Source of the DNA: a virus
IMG/VR virus record: IMGVR_UViG_3300020179_001612
Location: 1-64,000 of that record
Direction: 5' to 3' (one strand)
Length of the DNA stretch: 64,000 nucleotides
Position numbers and translations under genes: made by a program
In this document: positions 35,856-44,738 of the stretch, piece after piece
Numbering within the stretch: the stretch's first letter is position 1
How the letters are laid out: each line of letters begins with the position of its first letter
The notes under the pieces: generated by a model
Database searches by the model: none
The model's input: only the letters and a program-made list of their open reading frames with translations
What the model was told of the DNA's origin: nothing

Positions 35856-36822
35856 AGTAATCTAACCAATATTCAATCATTTCATCTAACATAGTTTCAA
35901 ATGTGTATTTAGGTTCCCATCCCAATTTGTTTTTTAACTTTGAGGAATCTCCTTTTAAATCATGTAATTCTTCGGGTCTGAAATGTTTTTCATCAATAAC
36001 CACATAGTCTTCATAATTTAAATTTAACTTTTTAAAAGTGTAATCACATAGTTCTTTAACTGAATGAGATACACCTGTGGAACAAACATAATCTTCAGGA
36101 TTTTCAGATTGTAACATTAACCACATCGCTTCGACATAATCCTTAGCGTGGCCCCAATCTCTTGATGCCGACAAATTACCTAAATGTAATTTATCTTGTA
36201 GTCCTAAACTAATTCTAACCGCAGCCTTTACGACTTTATTTGTTACAAAATTAGTTCCCCGTCTTGGTGATTCGTGATTAAACAAAATCCCATTCCATAT
36301 TTTCATACCATAAGAATTTCTATAGTTTCTACAAATATTATATGAAAATACTTTAGCACAACCATAAGGTGATACTGGATTCATTGATGTCGTTTCTCTT
36401 TGATATCCGTCGTCATCAATAGTATTACCAAACATTTCTGAGGAAGATGCTTGATATATCTTTGAATGTGGTGAAACCATTCTTACCGCCTCTAATAAAT
36501 TTAAAGTCCCTAAACCTGTTGCATTTGCGGTGTAAATTGGTTGGTCAAAACTAATTCTTACGTGTGATTGAGCTGCTAAATTATAAACTTCATATGGCTG
36601 TATTAGTGAAATTACTCTGACTAATGATGCCATATCTGTTAAATCAGCATACTCTAAATTTACTAAATTTTGCTCTCTTAAGTGTTCAATTCTACTTGAT
36701 TGGGTTTCTGAAACTGAATTTCTCTTAACTATACCCCAAACCTCATAGTTTTTACTAATTAGTAATTCGGCCAAGTATGACCCATCCTGACCATTTATAC
36801 CGGTTATTAACGCTTTTTTCAT
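35845..36822 (-). CDS. gmd: GDP-mannose 4,6-dehydratase
   Basis: I use the ATG at 36820-36822 (MKKALITGINGQDGSYLAEL), giving 325 residues; the upstream extension is hydrophobic and unlike the family. Motifs are GxxGQDGSYL, QASSSEMFG and SPYGCAK (Tyr-x3-Lys), then GILFNHESPRRGTNFVTNK, all diagnostic of Gmd. It converts GDP-D-mannose to GDP-4-keto-6-deoxymannose. Host GDP-mannose must be the source, since no manC or manB is in the window. Confidence 0.95.
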   Translation of the reverse strand: MKKALITGINGQDGSYLAELLISKNYEVWGIVKRNSVSETQSSRIEHLREQNLVNLEYADLTDMASLVRVISLIQPYEVYNLAAQSHVRISFDQPIYTANATGLGTLNLLEAVRMVSPHSKIYQASSSEMFGNTIDDDGYQRETTSMNPVSPYGCAKVFSYNICRNYRNSYGMKIWNGILFNHESPRRGTNFVTNKVVKAAVRISLGLQDKLHLGNLSASRDWGHAKDYVEAMWLMLQSENPEDYVCSTGVSHSVKELCDYTFKKLNLNYEDYVVIDEKHFRPEELHDLKGDSSKLKNKLGWEPKYTFETMLDEMIEYWLDYYAK

Positions 36823-36862
36823 ATATTTTTTAAAAATACACGTAAAAACAATAAAGGTCAAG

Positions 36863-37171
36863 TTAATATTTTGAAAAAAAATCGGTGTCTGTTATACCTT
36901 TATCATCTATATAGTAATCGGCAGATATTTTAACACCCACCCTTAATTTATGATATTTCACACCCCAATTACTAAGTTGCTTTTCAGTTTTTTTATACCA
37001 ATCTATTTTCGACTCAGAACCTCTAGCTGTTTCAATGATTATTGTATGACCATTATCAAATAGTTCATTAACTAGCTCAATCCTACTTTGGTAGGGTTCT
37101 GAATTTTCATAATTTAATCCATTAAGTTTACATAATGTACCATCTAAATCAAAACAATAAATTTTACTCAC
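36863..37171 (-). CDS. Small HAD-family hydrolase
   Basis: The 102-residue protein has motif I CFDLDGTLC with both Asp and a late DDKG. The cap is minimal. This type resembles capsule-biosynthesis phosphatases. The start is a GTG (37169-37171) that overlaps the neuB stop by 8 nt. A phosphatase step acting on a nonulosonate phosphate is conceivable but not shown. Confidence 0.7.
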   Translation of the reverse strand: MSKIYCFDLDGTLCKLNGLNYENSEPYQSRIELVNELFDNGHTIIIETARGSESKIDWYKKTEKQLSNWGVKYHKLRVGVKISADYYIDDKGITDTDFFSKY

Positions 37172-38012
37172 CTCTTAAAGTTTTTCTTTTTGATAATTCG
37201 CTTTTAATAACTTCTCTTGGGCCATAACCATTACCACTAGCTATCTCAATATCTCTAATACCTTTTATTAGTTTTATTAACCCACTAGGTTCAACTGAAG
37301 CCATTTGGTCACTACCCCATATTGATCTATCTAATGTGATATGTCTTTCAATCCATGTCGCACCTAATGTTGTTGCTGCAAAAGTTGTTGTTAACCCAAA
37401 TTCATGTCCACTATAACCTATTTCTTTGTTAGGGTATTTTTCAGTTAACCATTTAATATAACCTAAATTTAATTCGTCTATTGGTGATGGGTAAGTTGAA
37501 TTTGTATGAAAAATCAAATCTGGTTCACAAATATTTATACATTTAACAATTTCTTCTTCAGTACTCATGCCAGTTGAAATCATTAAATAATCAGATTTTT
37601 CTTTTGCGTATTTAATCAATTCGTCATTAGTTATTAATGCAGATGGTATTTTCATCATTATTTTTTCTTCATCATTAAATTTAGTAGTATATTGACTCAT
37701 AAAATCAACTGAACCTAAATCCCACACAGATGCAAACCAACCTATTTTCTTTTCTCTACAATACCTATCAATTTCATCATATTCTTCTTTACCAAATTCT
37801 ATTTTATGTTTATATTCTAAATAAGTCATTTCACCCCATGGTGTTGATTTAATTTTATTTTTTTCATCCTTTGGAACACAAACATCTGGATTTCTTTTTT
37901 GAAATTTGACGTAATCACATTTTGCTATAACAGCAACGTCAATTAATTTTTTTGTCATTTCTAATGAACCATTGTGGTTTATACCTATTTCACCAATAAT
38001 TTTTGTTTTCAT
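37164..38012 (-). CDS. neuB: Nonulosonic-acid synthase (NeuB family)
   Basis: The 282-residue protein carries the NeuB barrel motifs GEIGINHNG, YVKFQKRNPD, MISTGMST, HTNSTYPSP, GYSGHEFGLTTTFAA and WIERHITLDRSIWGSDQMAS. It condenses phosphoenolpyruvate with an N-acyl-hexosamine to a sialic, legionaminic or pseudaminic acid. It lacks the C-terminal antifreeze-like (SAF) domain of the usual 340-350 residue enzymes, ending just after the barrel. It overlaps neuA by 4 nt. Confidence 0.88.
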   Translation of the reverse strand: MKTKIIGEIGINHNGSLEMTKKLIDVAVIAKCDYVKFQKRNPDVCVPKDEKNKIKSTPWGEMTYLEYKHKIEFGKEEYDEIDRYCREKKIGWFASVWDLGSVDFMSQYTTKFNDEEKIMMKIPSALITNDELIKYAKEKSDYLMISTGMSTEEEIVKCINICEPDLIFHTNSTYPSPIDELNLGYIKWLTEKYPNKEIGYSGHEFGLTTTFAATTLGATWIERHITLDRSIWGSDQMASVEPSGLIKLIKGIRDIEIASGNGYGPREVIKSELSKRKTLRGE

Positions 38013-38656
38013 AATAATTTTTCTATTAATTTTAAATCGTCTATAGTATCAACTTGAAAGCTTTTTGAATAAGGCATTTCAATTATACCAACGTTATTGT
38101 TATATCTTAATTTATTTTTGATTAATGATTCTTTTTTTGTTATATAAAAAGCACCATTTTCAACAAATAATTCTTTAATTTCTTGTCTCATTGGTCTGTT
38201 ATTAACATCCCAGTTATGTGGAGTTATTTTATTATCAATGTTTTCCCATCTTGGTAACCAATGTTCTTTATAGCCGCTAAATACTGAATCAAAATTATTA
38301 TTTAAAATTAATTCAATACCTTCGTTTATATAATCATGAGTTAATAATGGAGAAGTAGCTTGTATAAAAACTAAAACATCAAAGTCAACATTGTCTGAAA
38401 AATATAATAACGCTTCTTCACTTTTACTAAAGTCAGTTGATATTTCTTTTGGCCTAATAAGAATATTAGCACCATTCATTTTACTAACATTAGCTATTTC
38501 TTCATCATCAGTGCAAACCCATGTTTCATTAACTTTTGAGTTTATTGATGCGTCTATAGTGTAATTAATCATTGGTTTTCCTTTCAACGGATAAATGTTT
38601 TTCCTAGGAATACCTTTCGATCCACCTCTAGCCAAAATTACTGAAACTATTTTCAT
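38009..38656 (-). CDS. neuA: CMP-nonulosonate cytidylyltransferase (NeuA family)
   Basis: The 215-residue protein begins with SVILARGGSKGIPRKN, the CTP-binding signature. It contains WVCTDDEEIANV, QATSPLLTHDYI and a late KSFQVDTIDD metal-binding Asp. It activates the NeuB product with CTP. It overlaps neuB and is preceded by a 138-bp AT-rich gap. Confidence 0.92.
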   Translation of the reverse strand: MKIVSVILARGGSKGIPRKNIYPLKGKPMINYTIDASINSKVNETWVCTDDEEIANVSKMNGANILIRPKEISTDFSKSEEALLYFSDNVDFDVLVFIQATSPLLTHDYINEGIELILNNNFDSVFSGYKEHWLPRWENIDNKITPHNWDVNNRPMRQEIKELFVENGAFYITKKESLIKNKLRYNNNVGIIEMPYSKSFQVDTIDDLKLIEKLL

Positions 38657-38794
38657 TAATTTAATGGTTTATAAATTACATTATATTCAAAACTTAAAAA
38701 ACTAATCATTTTTTCTTCAATATAACCATTTTTATATAATTTTTAATATAAGTCAAAATAAGATATTTTATCCATAATTGTTTTTTAACTTTTG
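38657..38794. other. AT-rich intergenic gap inside the glycan island
   Basis: This is the only clear gap in the island. I see long A and T runs but no good stem-loop and no clear TATATTTAT or TTTG/TAnnTTTG promoter. It divides the nonulosonate and fucose genes from the FdtA/FdtB block. Confidence 0.4.
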
Positions 38795-39193
38795 TTATTT
38801 ATTATTATTTTTAATTTTTAAAAATTCGTTATAATCAAAAATATAATCATTTATGTCATATTCTGTTGAGCAAACTACAATGATTTCTGAATTAATATCC
38901 ATAAATTCTTGACTGTCCCATATTAATTCTGGGATTAGTATGGCCTCACCTTGTGTTAACGTTATTTTTTCTTTTTTAGTTCCATCATCTAAAAAAACAT
39001 CCACAATTCCTTTACTACAAATTAAAAATTGTTTTGTAGTAAAATGAGAATGGCAGCCTCTAATTAATCCGGTTGGAACATCTTTAACTATGAAAAATCT
39101 TTTCGGTTCAAATTCTAATTCATTAAATTCGAATGGTAATAATAAACCTCTCTCATCTAAAAAATTTTTTAATTTTATTTTTTTATTTTCCAT
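38795..39193 (-). CDS. WxcM-like sugar 3,4-ketoisomerase (FdtA-like)
   Basis: The 132-residue cupin contains RGCHSHFTTKQFLICSKG, with the catalytic His pair and conserved Gln of FdtA/WxcM enzymes, and VDVFLDDG after it. Family members isomerise dTDP-4-keto-6-deoxyglucose to the 3-keto form. Its stop region overlaps the next gene (a DegT aminotransferase), the usual FdtA-FdtB pairing. Confidence 0.85.
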   Translation of the reverse strand: MENKKIKLKNFLDERGLLLPFEFNELEFEPKRFFIVKDVPTGLIRGCHSHFTTKQFLICSKGIVDVFLDDGTKKEKITLTQGEAILIPELIWDSQEFMDINSEIIVVCSTEYDINDYIFDYNEFLKIKNNNK

Positions 39194-40112
39194 TTTTGTA
39201 TTCGTTTACTTTATCAAAAATATAATAAATTTCAGAATTAGTTAATAGTTCATGGAATGGAATTGAAACCGTTAATTTTGATTTTTCTTCTGAGTTAGGG
39301 CAATTTGCGTCATGTTTTAAATAAACTGGATGTAAATGCATTGATTCATAATGAATACCGCAAGAAATATCACTATTTTTCATAAAGTTAATAAATTTAT
39401 CTCGTTTATTAACTTCTATCCTATATAAGTGGTTGCTGGTATTATCATACCCAAGTTCTTTATTGTATAATTCTCTAATTGTTTTTAATTTTTCTAACTT
39501 ATCAGAATATAAATTAAAATTTTTAAGTGCTATATCACATTGCATTGAATTCATATACATTTTATAACCGACAAAATTAATTTTTCTTTCCCAGTTATTT
39601 GGTGAATATGACATACCATTTAAAGCTAATTCTTTTAATTTTTTAATTTTTTCAAAATCATCTGATACAATCATTCCGCCATCACAACTACCAACTGGTT
39701 TGGTTGGGTAAAAACTAAAAATCATTAAATCATTTGAATTACATTCTTTTTTAAATTGGTCTTTTTCTAGTTTTTGAGCTGAGTCGATAACTTTATAATC
39801 ACCAAAATCATGTAACAAATAAGAATCACCAACCCAATTAACATCGTCATAAAATTCATAATCATTTCCAGAGGTTATAATAGCATTTAAAACAACTGGT
39901 GGTATCATACTAGGTACTTTAATTGAAAGTCCTTTATACTCCGTTAATAATAAGAAAATAGCACTAGTTGCACTATTAAACGTTGCAGCGTATTTAGCAC
40001 CAACATAATTAGCAATAGTTTCTTCAAATTCGTTTACAATTTTATCATGTAATAAATTTGAATACTTACTAGTATCTATAATATGATTATTTAAATTAAA
40101 TAAGTTAATCAT
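39183..40112 (-). CDS. DegT/DnrJ/EryC1 sugar aminotransferase (FdtB-like)
   Basis: The 309-residue PLP enzyme has the N-terminal substrate and cofactor region AATFNSATSAIFLLL, DSAQKL and the PLP-lysine segment FSFYPTKPVGSCDGGMIV. Length is somewhat short for the family (360-380). With FdtA it would make a dTDP-3-amino-3,6-dideoxyhexose such as Fuc3N or Qui3N. The dTDP-sugar precursor must come from the host, as rmlA and rmlB are absent here. Confidence 0.85.
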   Translation of the reverse strand: MINLFNLNNHIIDTSKYSNLLHDKIVNEFEETIANYVGAKYAATFNSATSAIFLLLTEYKGLSIKVPSMIPPVVLNAIITSGNDYEFYDDVNWVGDSYLLHDFGDYKVIDSAQKLEKDQFKKECNSNDLMIFSFYPTKPVGSCDGGMIVSDDFEKIKKLKELALNGMSYSPNNWERKINFVGYKMYMNSMQCDIALKNFNLYSDKLEKLKTIRELYNKELGYDNTSNHLYRIEVNKRDKFINFMKNSDISCGIHYESMHLHPVYLKHDANCPNSEEKSKLTVSIPFHELLTNSEIYYIFDKVNEYKNGK

Positions 40113-40113
40113 A

Positions 40114-40809
40114 TTATATTATAATAAATTCTAAACTTGTTATTAAACTGTTAGGTGTCCCATTGTATAAGTCGATACCACCATTTTTAAATAAATTTCT
40201 ATAAGAAGCATATGTGTTATCTAAATTTGCTAGGTTTTGTCTTTCCATCTGTTCACCTTGTTCTTTGTTATAAACATTAAACCATTCGTTATAACCCATT
40301 CTAACTAAAACACTTTCTGATTCTTCATAAAAATGTTTTGATTGATTAACATGGTTAACCCAACTATGGTCAATACCCATAATAATAACTTCATTTATAT
40401 TTTCTTCTTTAGCGACAAGATAACCAATTTGTAACCCTATTTGTGAAACACTTATATACGAATCAACGTTATTTGGTAATGTTTCTGGGAAATGACCATT
40501 TTCAGACCAAAAAATAACTTCATTATTTTTAAACAGTCCGTTATCTTCAACCAAAGGTTTTTGGTCTATATGAACCATTATTTTTGTTGAACTATTTAAT
40601 TTTTCTTCGCATTCTTTAAACCAAGCTACTCCCATATCATAACTAATAGGATGATGTAAATTTCCAAAAATATGATATTTAATATTCATATTCTGAAATT
40701 CTGGATGAACAAAAAAATTACTAATTGTAACACAAGGACTATCTTTTATTTTTTTTAAATCTTGGTCCTTAATAGATGGGCCGCAAGCAAATACATAGCA
40801 AGTTTTCAT
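40114..40809 (-). CDS. Putative sialyltransferase-like / MptE-like Rossmann protein
   Basis: The 231-residue protein starts CYVFACGPSIKDQDLKKIKD followed by SPCVTISNFFVHPEF. This is the GPS(I/L)K..D motif that opens both DUF115/MptE-like proteins and the GT42 sialyltransferases of Campylobacter type. VIIMGIDHSW later fits the same fold. Its neighbours neuA and neuB make a GT42-like role attractive, but overall identity is too low to choose. It overlaps the next gene by 4 nt. Confidence 0.5.
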   Translation of the reverse strand: MKTCYVFACGPSIKDQDLKKIKDSPCVTISNFFVHPEFQNMNIKYHIFGNLHHPISYDMGVAWFKECEEKLNSSTKIMVHIDQKPLVEDNGLFKNNEVIFWSENGHFPETLPNNVDSYISVSQIGLQIGYLVAKEENINEVIIMGIDHSWVNHVNQSKHFYEESESVLVRMGYNEWFNVYNKEQGEQMERQNLANLDNTYASYRNLFKNGGIDLYNGTPNSLITSLEFIII

Positions 40810-41675
40810 ATATAATATTTTTTATAAGTTTCTATTGTTTCGTTAAAGTAATCATCATATAATGATTTAATTTGTTGGTATTTCATAAATTCTTGATTAT
40901 TAGGTTCATTAGTTGCCTCATAATTGTTTTTATCAAAATTTGGTTTGAATTTCATAAAATGAACAAATATTAATTTTTGTGGTTTACCGTTATAGATAAT
41001 TTCTTTATTTTCATCAGTAAAATTAGAATAATCATATAAATGAAAATTAAATGGTGCACCGTGACCTAATTTTTTGTCAATTACACATAATTCTTTTTCA
41101 TACTTAGGTAAAAATAATTCTAAATATTTTTGGTCGCCACATCTACCATGACTTCTGTGATATTCATGATTTTTAGTTTTATTAAGTGACCACCAATAAT
41201 TAATTGATTCATTACCTATATTATCATTTTTAAAATAAACAATCCCAACATTGAAATCACCAACTCTGCTACCATAAAAAGTATGTCTATGTCTTATTAA
41301 ACCAATTGATTTATCACCTATTTCATCATATATTGTATCTAAATCATTGTAAAAATATAAATCAGAATCACAGTATAAAACAGAATCTAAATTGTTTAAT
41401 AATTTCATTGTAAAGTATGATGCTAAACTCCAACAAAATTCATCATATTTTAACTCATTTTTAGTGTTTAACAATTCATTATCGGTTGTTAAATAATTGT
41501 TTAAATTATAAATTACTAAATTTTCTAAATTTAAATTTTTTAATTTTTGATAAGCTAAATCATCTAAACAAAGATAATGTAAAGTAAAATCACCAGCATT
41601 CTTAATTAGTGATTCATATAAAACTAAACCTTTTAATAGATAGTTGTTATCTGAAAGTGTGCATAAATGTCTCAT
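40806..41675 (-). CDS. GT8-like glycosyltransferase
   Basis: The 289-residue protein has the GT-A layout: RHLCTLSDNNYLLKGLVLYE, the DxD in VLYCDSDLYFY, NVGIVYFKN and a late HFMKF. These proteins are often annotated as hypothetical nucleotide-diphospho-sugar transferases. It is a paralogue of the gene at 42450-43334 and is coupled to both neighbours by short overlaps. Confidence 0.75.
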   Translation of the reverse strand: MRHLCTLSDNNYLLKGLVLYESLIKNAGDFTLHYLCLDDLAYQKLKNLNLENLVIYNLNNYLTTDNELLNTKNELKYDEFCWSLASYFTMKLLNNLDSVLYCDSDLYFYNDLDTIYDEIGDKSIGLIRHRHTFYGSRVGDFNVGIVYFKNDNIGNESINYWWSLNKTKNHEYHRSHGRCGDQKYLELFLPKYEKELCVIDKKLGHGAPFNFHLYDYSNFTDENKEIIYNGKPQKLIFVHFMKFKPNFDKNNYEATNEPNNQEFMKYQQIKSLYDDYFNETIETYKKYYI

Positions 41676-42448
41676 AATTTTTTAAAAATATATCCTTTGT
41701 ATGCTGACGTATTAATTCTTGGAGCAAAACCTCTACCACCTAAAGCGTCAAAACTTTTTAAATGCTCATATCCATTATCGACAACATAATTTATAAATTT
41801 ATATTCACCAAAAAACCAGCATGGGTATATTGCTTTATAAATGTCTGGTGGTACTATTTGTATTGACAATCTATCTTTGTCACCGTCAATCATTGACATT
41901 CTATCTAATAGAATCCAATCAAACTTATAATCAAAAACAGATGTTAATATTTCTTCTGTGTTTTTAATGTACGGAAAAACACCCGAACTAATAAAACAAT
42001 TTGGTTTAGTTTCGGCTAAACACTCATCAATAGTATAATAAAATTTAATATTATCATCCTCAAAAATTTCTTTACCAGTAGTAACAAAATTTCCTTGTTC
42101 GATAATGTTCCATCTAACTTTATAATCTTTTAAATATTTTTTTAATTGAAAAAAGGTTGTACCTAATGACCCACCAAAATCGATTAAATTAATTTCATTG
42201 TTTATCGCAGTTTTTTTAATCCATTCCAACAATTCAAAAGCATATTCTGGTTCACCAACTATGATGCAGCCATCCCTTTCGTAAATATCTTCTCTATCTT
42301 TGGTTGTTAATAATATATTCTTAACTTGTTCTAAAATGCATTCGTCTGAATAACCAGTACATTCTTTTTCAGCGTCATCCCATGTAGGGTAATCACCACT
42401 CCACCAATAACCATGTTTATTGATTTGTTCGTTATAAAATTCACTCAT
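41672..42448 (-). CDS. TIGR04325-type methyltransferase
   Basis: I start at the ATG at 42446-42448 (258 residues), because the longer frame begins with TTG inside the upstream gene. YWWSGDYPTWDDAEKECTGY matches the N-terminus of TIGR04325 putative methyltransferases. NLIDFGGSLGTTFFQLKKYL is the SAM-binding loop, and ILLDRM follows. It probably methylates a sugar in the glycan made by this island. Confidence 0.8.
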   Translation of the reverse strand: MSEFYNEQINKHGYWWSGDYPTWDDAEKECTGYSDECILEQVKNILLTTKDREDIYERDGCIIVGEPEYAFELLEWIKKTAINNEINLIDFGGSLGTTFFQLKKYLKDYKVRWNIIEQGNFVTTGKEIFEDDNIKFYYTIDECLAETKPNCFISSGVFPYIKNTEEILTSVFDYKFDWILLDRMSMIDGDKDRLSIQIVPPDIYKAIYPCWFFGEYKFINYVVDNGYEHLKSFDALGGRGFAPRINTSAYKGYIFKKL

Positions 42449-42449
42449 G

Positions 42450-43334
42450 TTAAATTTTGTATTTATTTTTGGTTTCAATTAATTTATTAAAATAATCATT
42501 ATAATATTCATATATCCTAGGATGTCTTAAATGTGAGTTATTCCATTCACCTTCTCTGTCTACTTTAAATGTGTTGTTTTCATAGTTTGGTGTAAAGTGA
42601 GAAAAATGTATAAATAACATTTTTTGTCTTTTACCACCCCAATCTATGTAATCACCATCATAACCATATAATGTAAAATTCCATGGTGCACCATGACCTA
42701 TTTCACTGTCAATAACGCAAACATTATCTTCACCGAATATAGGTCCAAACCCTTCCAAATAAACTTGGTCGCCAACTCTGCCATATTCAGCAAACCATTC
42801 GTTTGTTGGGTCCATCACACAATCTCTCCACCATTTTAAGCATTTATAACCTATTTCGTTATTTTTAAAATAAACAACACCTACGTTATAACCACCGACA
42901 TGATGTCCTATTGGTACATGTCTATGTAACATTATACCTATACTTTTATCGCCAATTGTTTTAATAATAGAATTAGGGTCATCATAAAAAATAATGTCTG
43001 AATCAACATATAAAACATCCGCTAAATTATATTTTTTAATAACATATTCAGTGAAAAACGAGCCAAGTGCAAAACAATATGTACATTCATGTGAATTTGG
43101 TTTATAATCTGTATTCTTTTTTAAAGTTTCAAAATCTTCATCGTTTTCAAATTCTTTTATGCTTATTGGAATTACATTTTTATTGTTAATTTCATTTAAT
43201 TTATTTAAACTATCATCATCCATACAAAAATAATATATGTTTATATCGGTTGCTGAGAATTTAGTTAGTGAGTCAATTAATAATAAACCATTTATTAAAA
43301 AGTTTTTGTCAGATAAAGTACATATGTTAATCAT
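42450..43334 (-). CDS. GT8-like glycosyltransferase
   Basis: The 294-residue protein repeats the pattern of the gene at 40806: NICTLSDKNFLINGLLLIDS, the DxD VLYVDSDIIFYD, IMLHRH, YNVGVVYFKN, GAPWNFTLYGYDGD and FIHFSHF. Two paralogues on either side of a methyltransferase suggest duplication and divergence to use different acceptors or donors. Confidence 0.75.
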   Translation of the reverse strand: MINICTLSDKNFLINGLLLIDSLTKFSATDINIYYFCMDDDSLNKLNEINNKNVIPISIKEFENDEDFETLKKNTDYKPNSHECTYCFALGSFFTEYVIKKYNLADVLYVDSDIIFYDDPNSIIKTIGDKSIGIMLHRHVPIGHHVGGYNVGVVYFKNNEIGYKCLKWWRDCVMDPTNEWFAEYGRVGDQVYLEGFGPIFGEDNVCVIDSEIGHGAPWNFTLYGYDGDYIDWGGKRQKMLFIHFSHFTPNYENNTFKVDREGEWNNSHLRHPRIYEYYNDYFNKLIETKNKYKI

Positions 43335-44136
43335 TATTATTTATTTTTTTATAGATTAAATCATCGGCTATTAAATATTTTTTAGCTAATTCATAATTAG
43401 TTTTTATTACTTCTAATTTACTGAAATAATTATTTAAAGTCAATGTATTTTTCATTTTTTTTAAATCGTTTATATCGTCAAAAATAATAAATCCATCCAA
43501 ATCAAAAAATTCACATATAGAAGGACAACCCCAGTATATTGGTATCGTACCAGTTATTAAACAATCTATTAATTTTTCAGTAAAATAATAATCTTTTTTA
43601 ACATTTTCAATTATGACGCTATATCTGTAATCTTTTAAACCTTCTGATTTATTTTCAATTTGGTTATTGAATCCGTACACATCTAAATTATCAATAACAT
43701 CGCTAAATGCTATTTCATGTCTTAATCTATGGCCATATGTTGATTTTTTGGCTGATAAAATAATTGAAGTGTCTTTTGTCTTTTCGTGTATTATCCTATT
43801 TTCTTCTTCAATCCAACAACCACCAATTGGTACCAACACAAATTTTTCAGACAAGTTTAATAATTCTTTATCAAAAGTAAAAATTTTATCGAACTTTTCA
43901 AAATTGTCTTTTATGTATTCATATGCATGTGGTGTTATTGCTGGTGATTCTAATAACCATGCGAATTTTTTAACGCCATTTATATTATCAACAAATTTTA
44001 ATGTTGTGTCAGTCATAACAATATGGTCACCTATTTTATCCCTTACCCATTTAAATTCTGTAGGTTTATTATACCAACTAGATGAATGAGCGTGAGAAAA
44101 AATATTATCTAAAATATATAATTCACTTTTTAACAT
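43327..44136 (-). CDS. GT10 family fucosyltransferase
   Basis: From the ATG at 44134-44136 the protein has 269 residues; a longer TTG-started frame would overlap the FkbM gene by 65 nt. The C-terminal half carries the alpha-1,3-fucosyltransferase donor motif: SVIIENVKKDYYFTEKLIDC followed by LITGTIPIYWGCPSICEFF. This motif binds GDP-fucose. The donor would be supplied by gmd and fcl in the same cluster. Confidence 0.85.
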   Translation of the reverse strand: MLKSELYILDNIFSHAHSSSWYNKPTEFKWVRDKIGDHIVMTDTTLKFVDNINGVKKFAWLLESPAITPHAYEYIKDNFEKFDKIFTFDKELLNLSEKFVLVPIGGCWIEEENRIIHEKTKDTSIILSAKKSTYGHRLRHEIAFSDVIDNLDVYGFNNQIENKSEGLKDYRYSVIIENVKKDYYFTEKLIDCLITGTIPIYWGCPSICEFFDLDGFIIFDDINDLKKMKNTLTLNNYFSKLEVIKTNYELAKKYLIADDLIYKKINNND

Positions 44137-44734
44137 ACAACGCATCTCCCCAAGTTCCACCATCCCAAGTCGTTTCAACTCTTTCAAATCCGTATTGACC
44201 TAAAAACATATCTAAATCTTCTATTCTGGCACAACCTTTATATAGTTCAGCCCTATTAACTTCAGTCATTATGTAGTCAATATTTTTAAGATATTCAGAT
44301 CCCCCTTTAAAAACCTCTAGTTCATAACCTTGTACATCAACATTGATAAAATTATAGTTTTCTTTATCTTTTATGAAATTATCTAACTTTGTAATTTTAA
44401 CTTTTTCTCTTCCATTAAATTGAATGTTGGGGTGTTGAATTAAATGGTATTCTGGTTCCAAGACCGAACTTGATTGTCCTTCATTTATTGTTTCAGTATA
44501 CATCTCAACTTCACCTTCAATGTTTCCGAGAGCGGTATTAATAATAATTGCCGACTCGCCAACATTTTGTTTAAGCCTGTTAAATGTTTTTTGTACAGGT
44601 TCAAAAAACATAACATTTGATATTCCTAATTTTTGATAGGTACCAAATTCTTGACCAACATGTGCCCCGATGTGTAAAACACCTTTTATTTTAAGGCCAT
44701 ACTTTAACTTTAAATTTTCTAAATTTAACAACAT
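44123..44734 (-). CDS. FkbM-family methyltransferase
   Basis: The 203-residue protein contains KGVLHIGAHVGQEFGTYQKL (SAM-binding), FFEPVQKTFNRL, and NFINVDVQGYELEVFKGG, all typical of FkbM methyltransferases that act on sugar hydroxyls. It lies between the two fucosyltransferases, so O-methylfucose is a possible product. Confidence 0.88.
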   Translation of the reverse strand: MLLNLENLKLKYGLKIKGVLHIGAHVGQEFGTYQKLGISNVMFFEPVQKTFNRLKQNVGESAIIINTALGNIEGEVEMYTETINEGQSSSVLEPEYHLIQHPNIQFNGREKVKITKLDNFIKDKENYNFINVDVQGYELEVFKGGSEYLKNIDYIMTEVNRAELYKGCARIEDLDMFLGQYGFERVETTWDGGTWGDALYVKK

Positions 44735-44738
44735 AATT

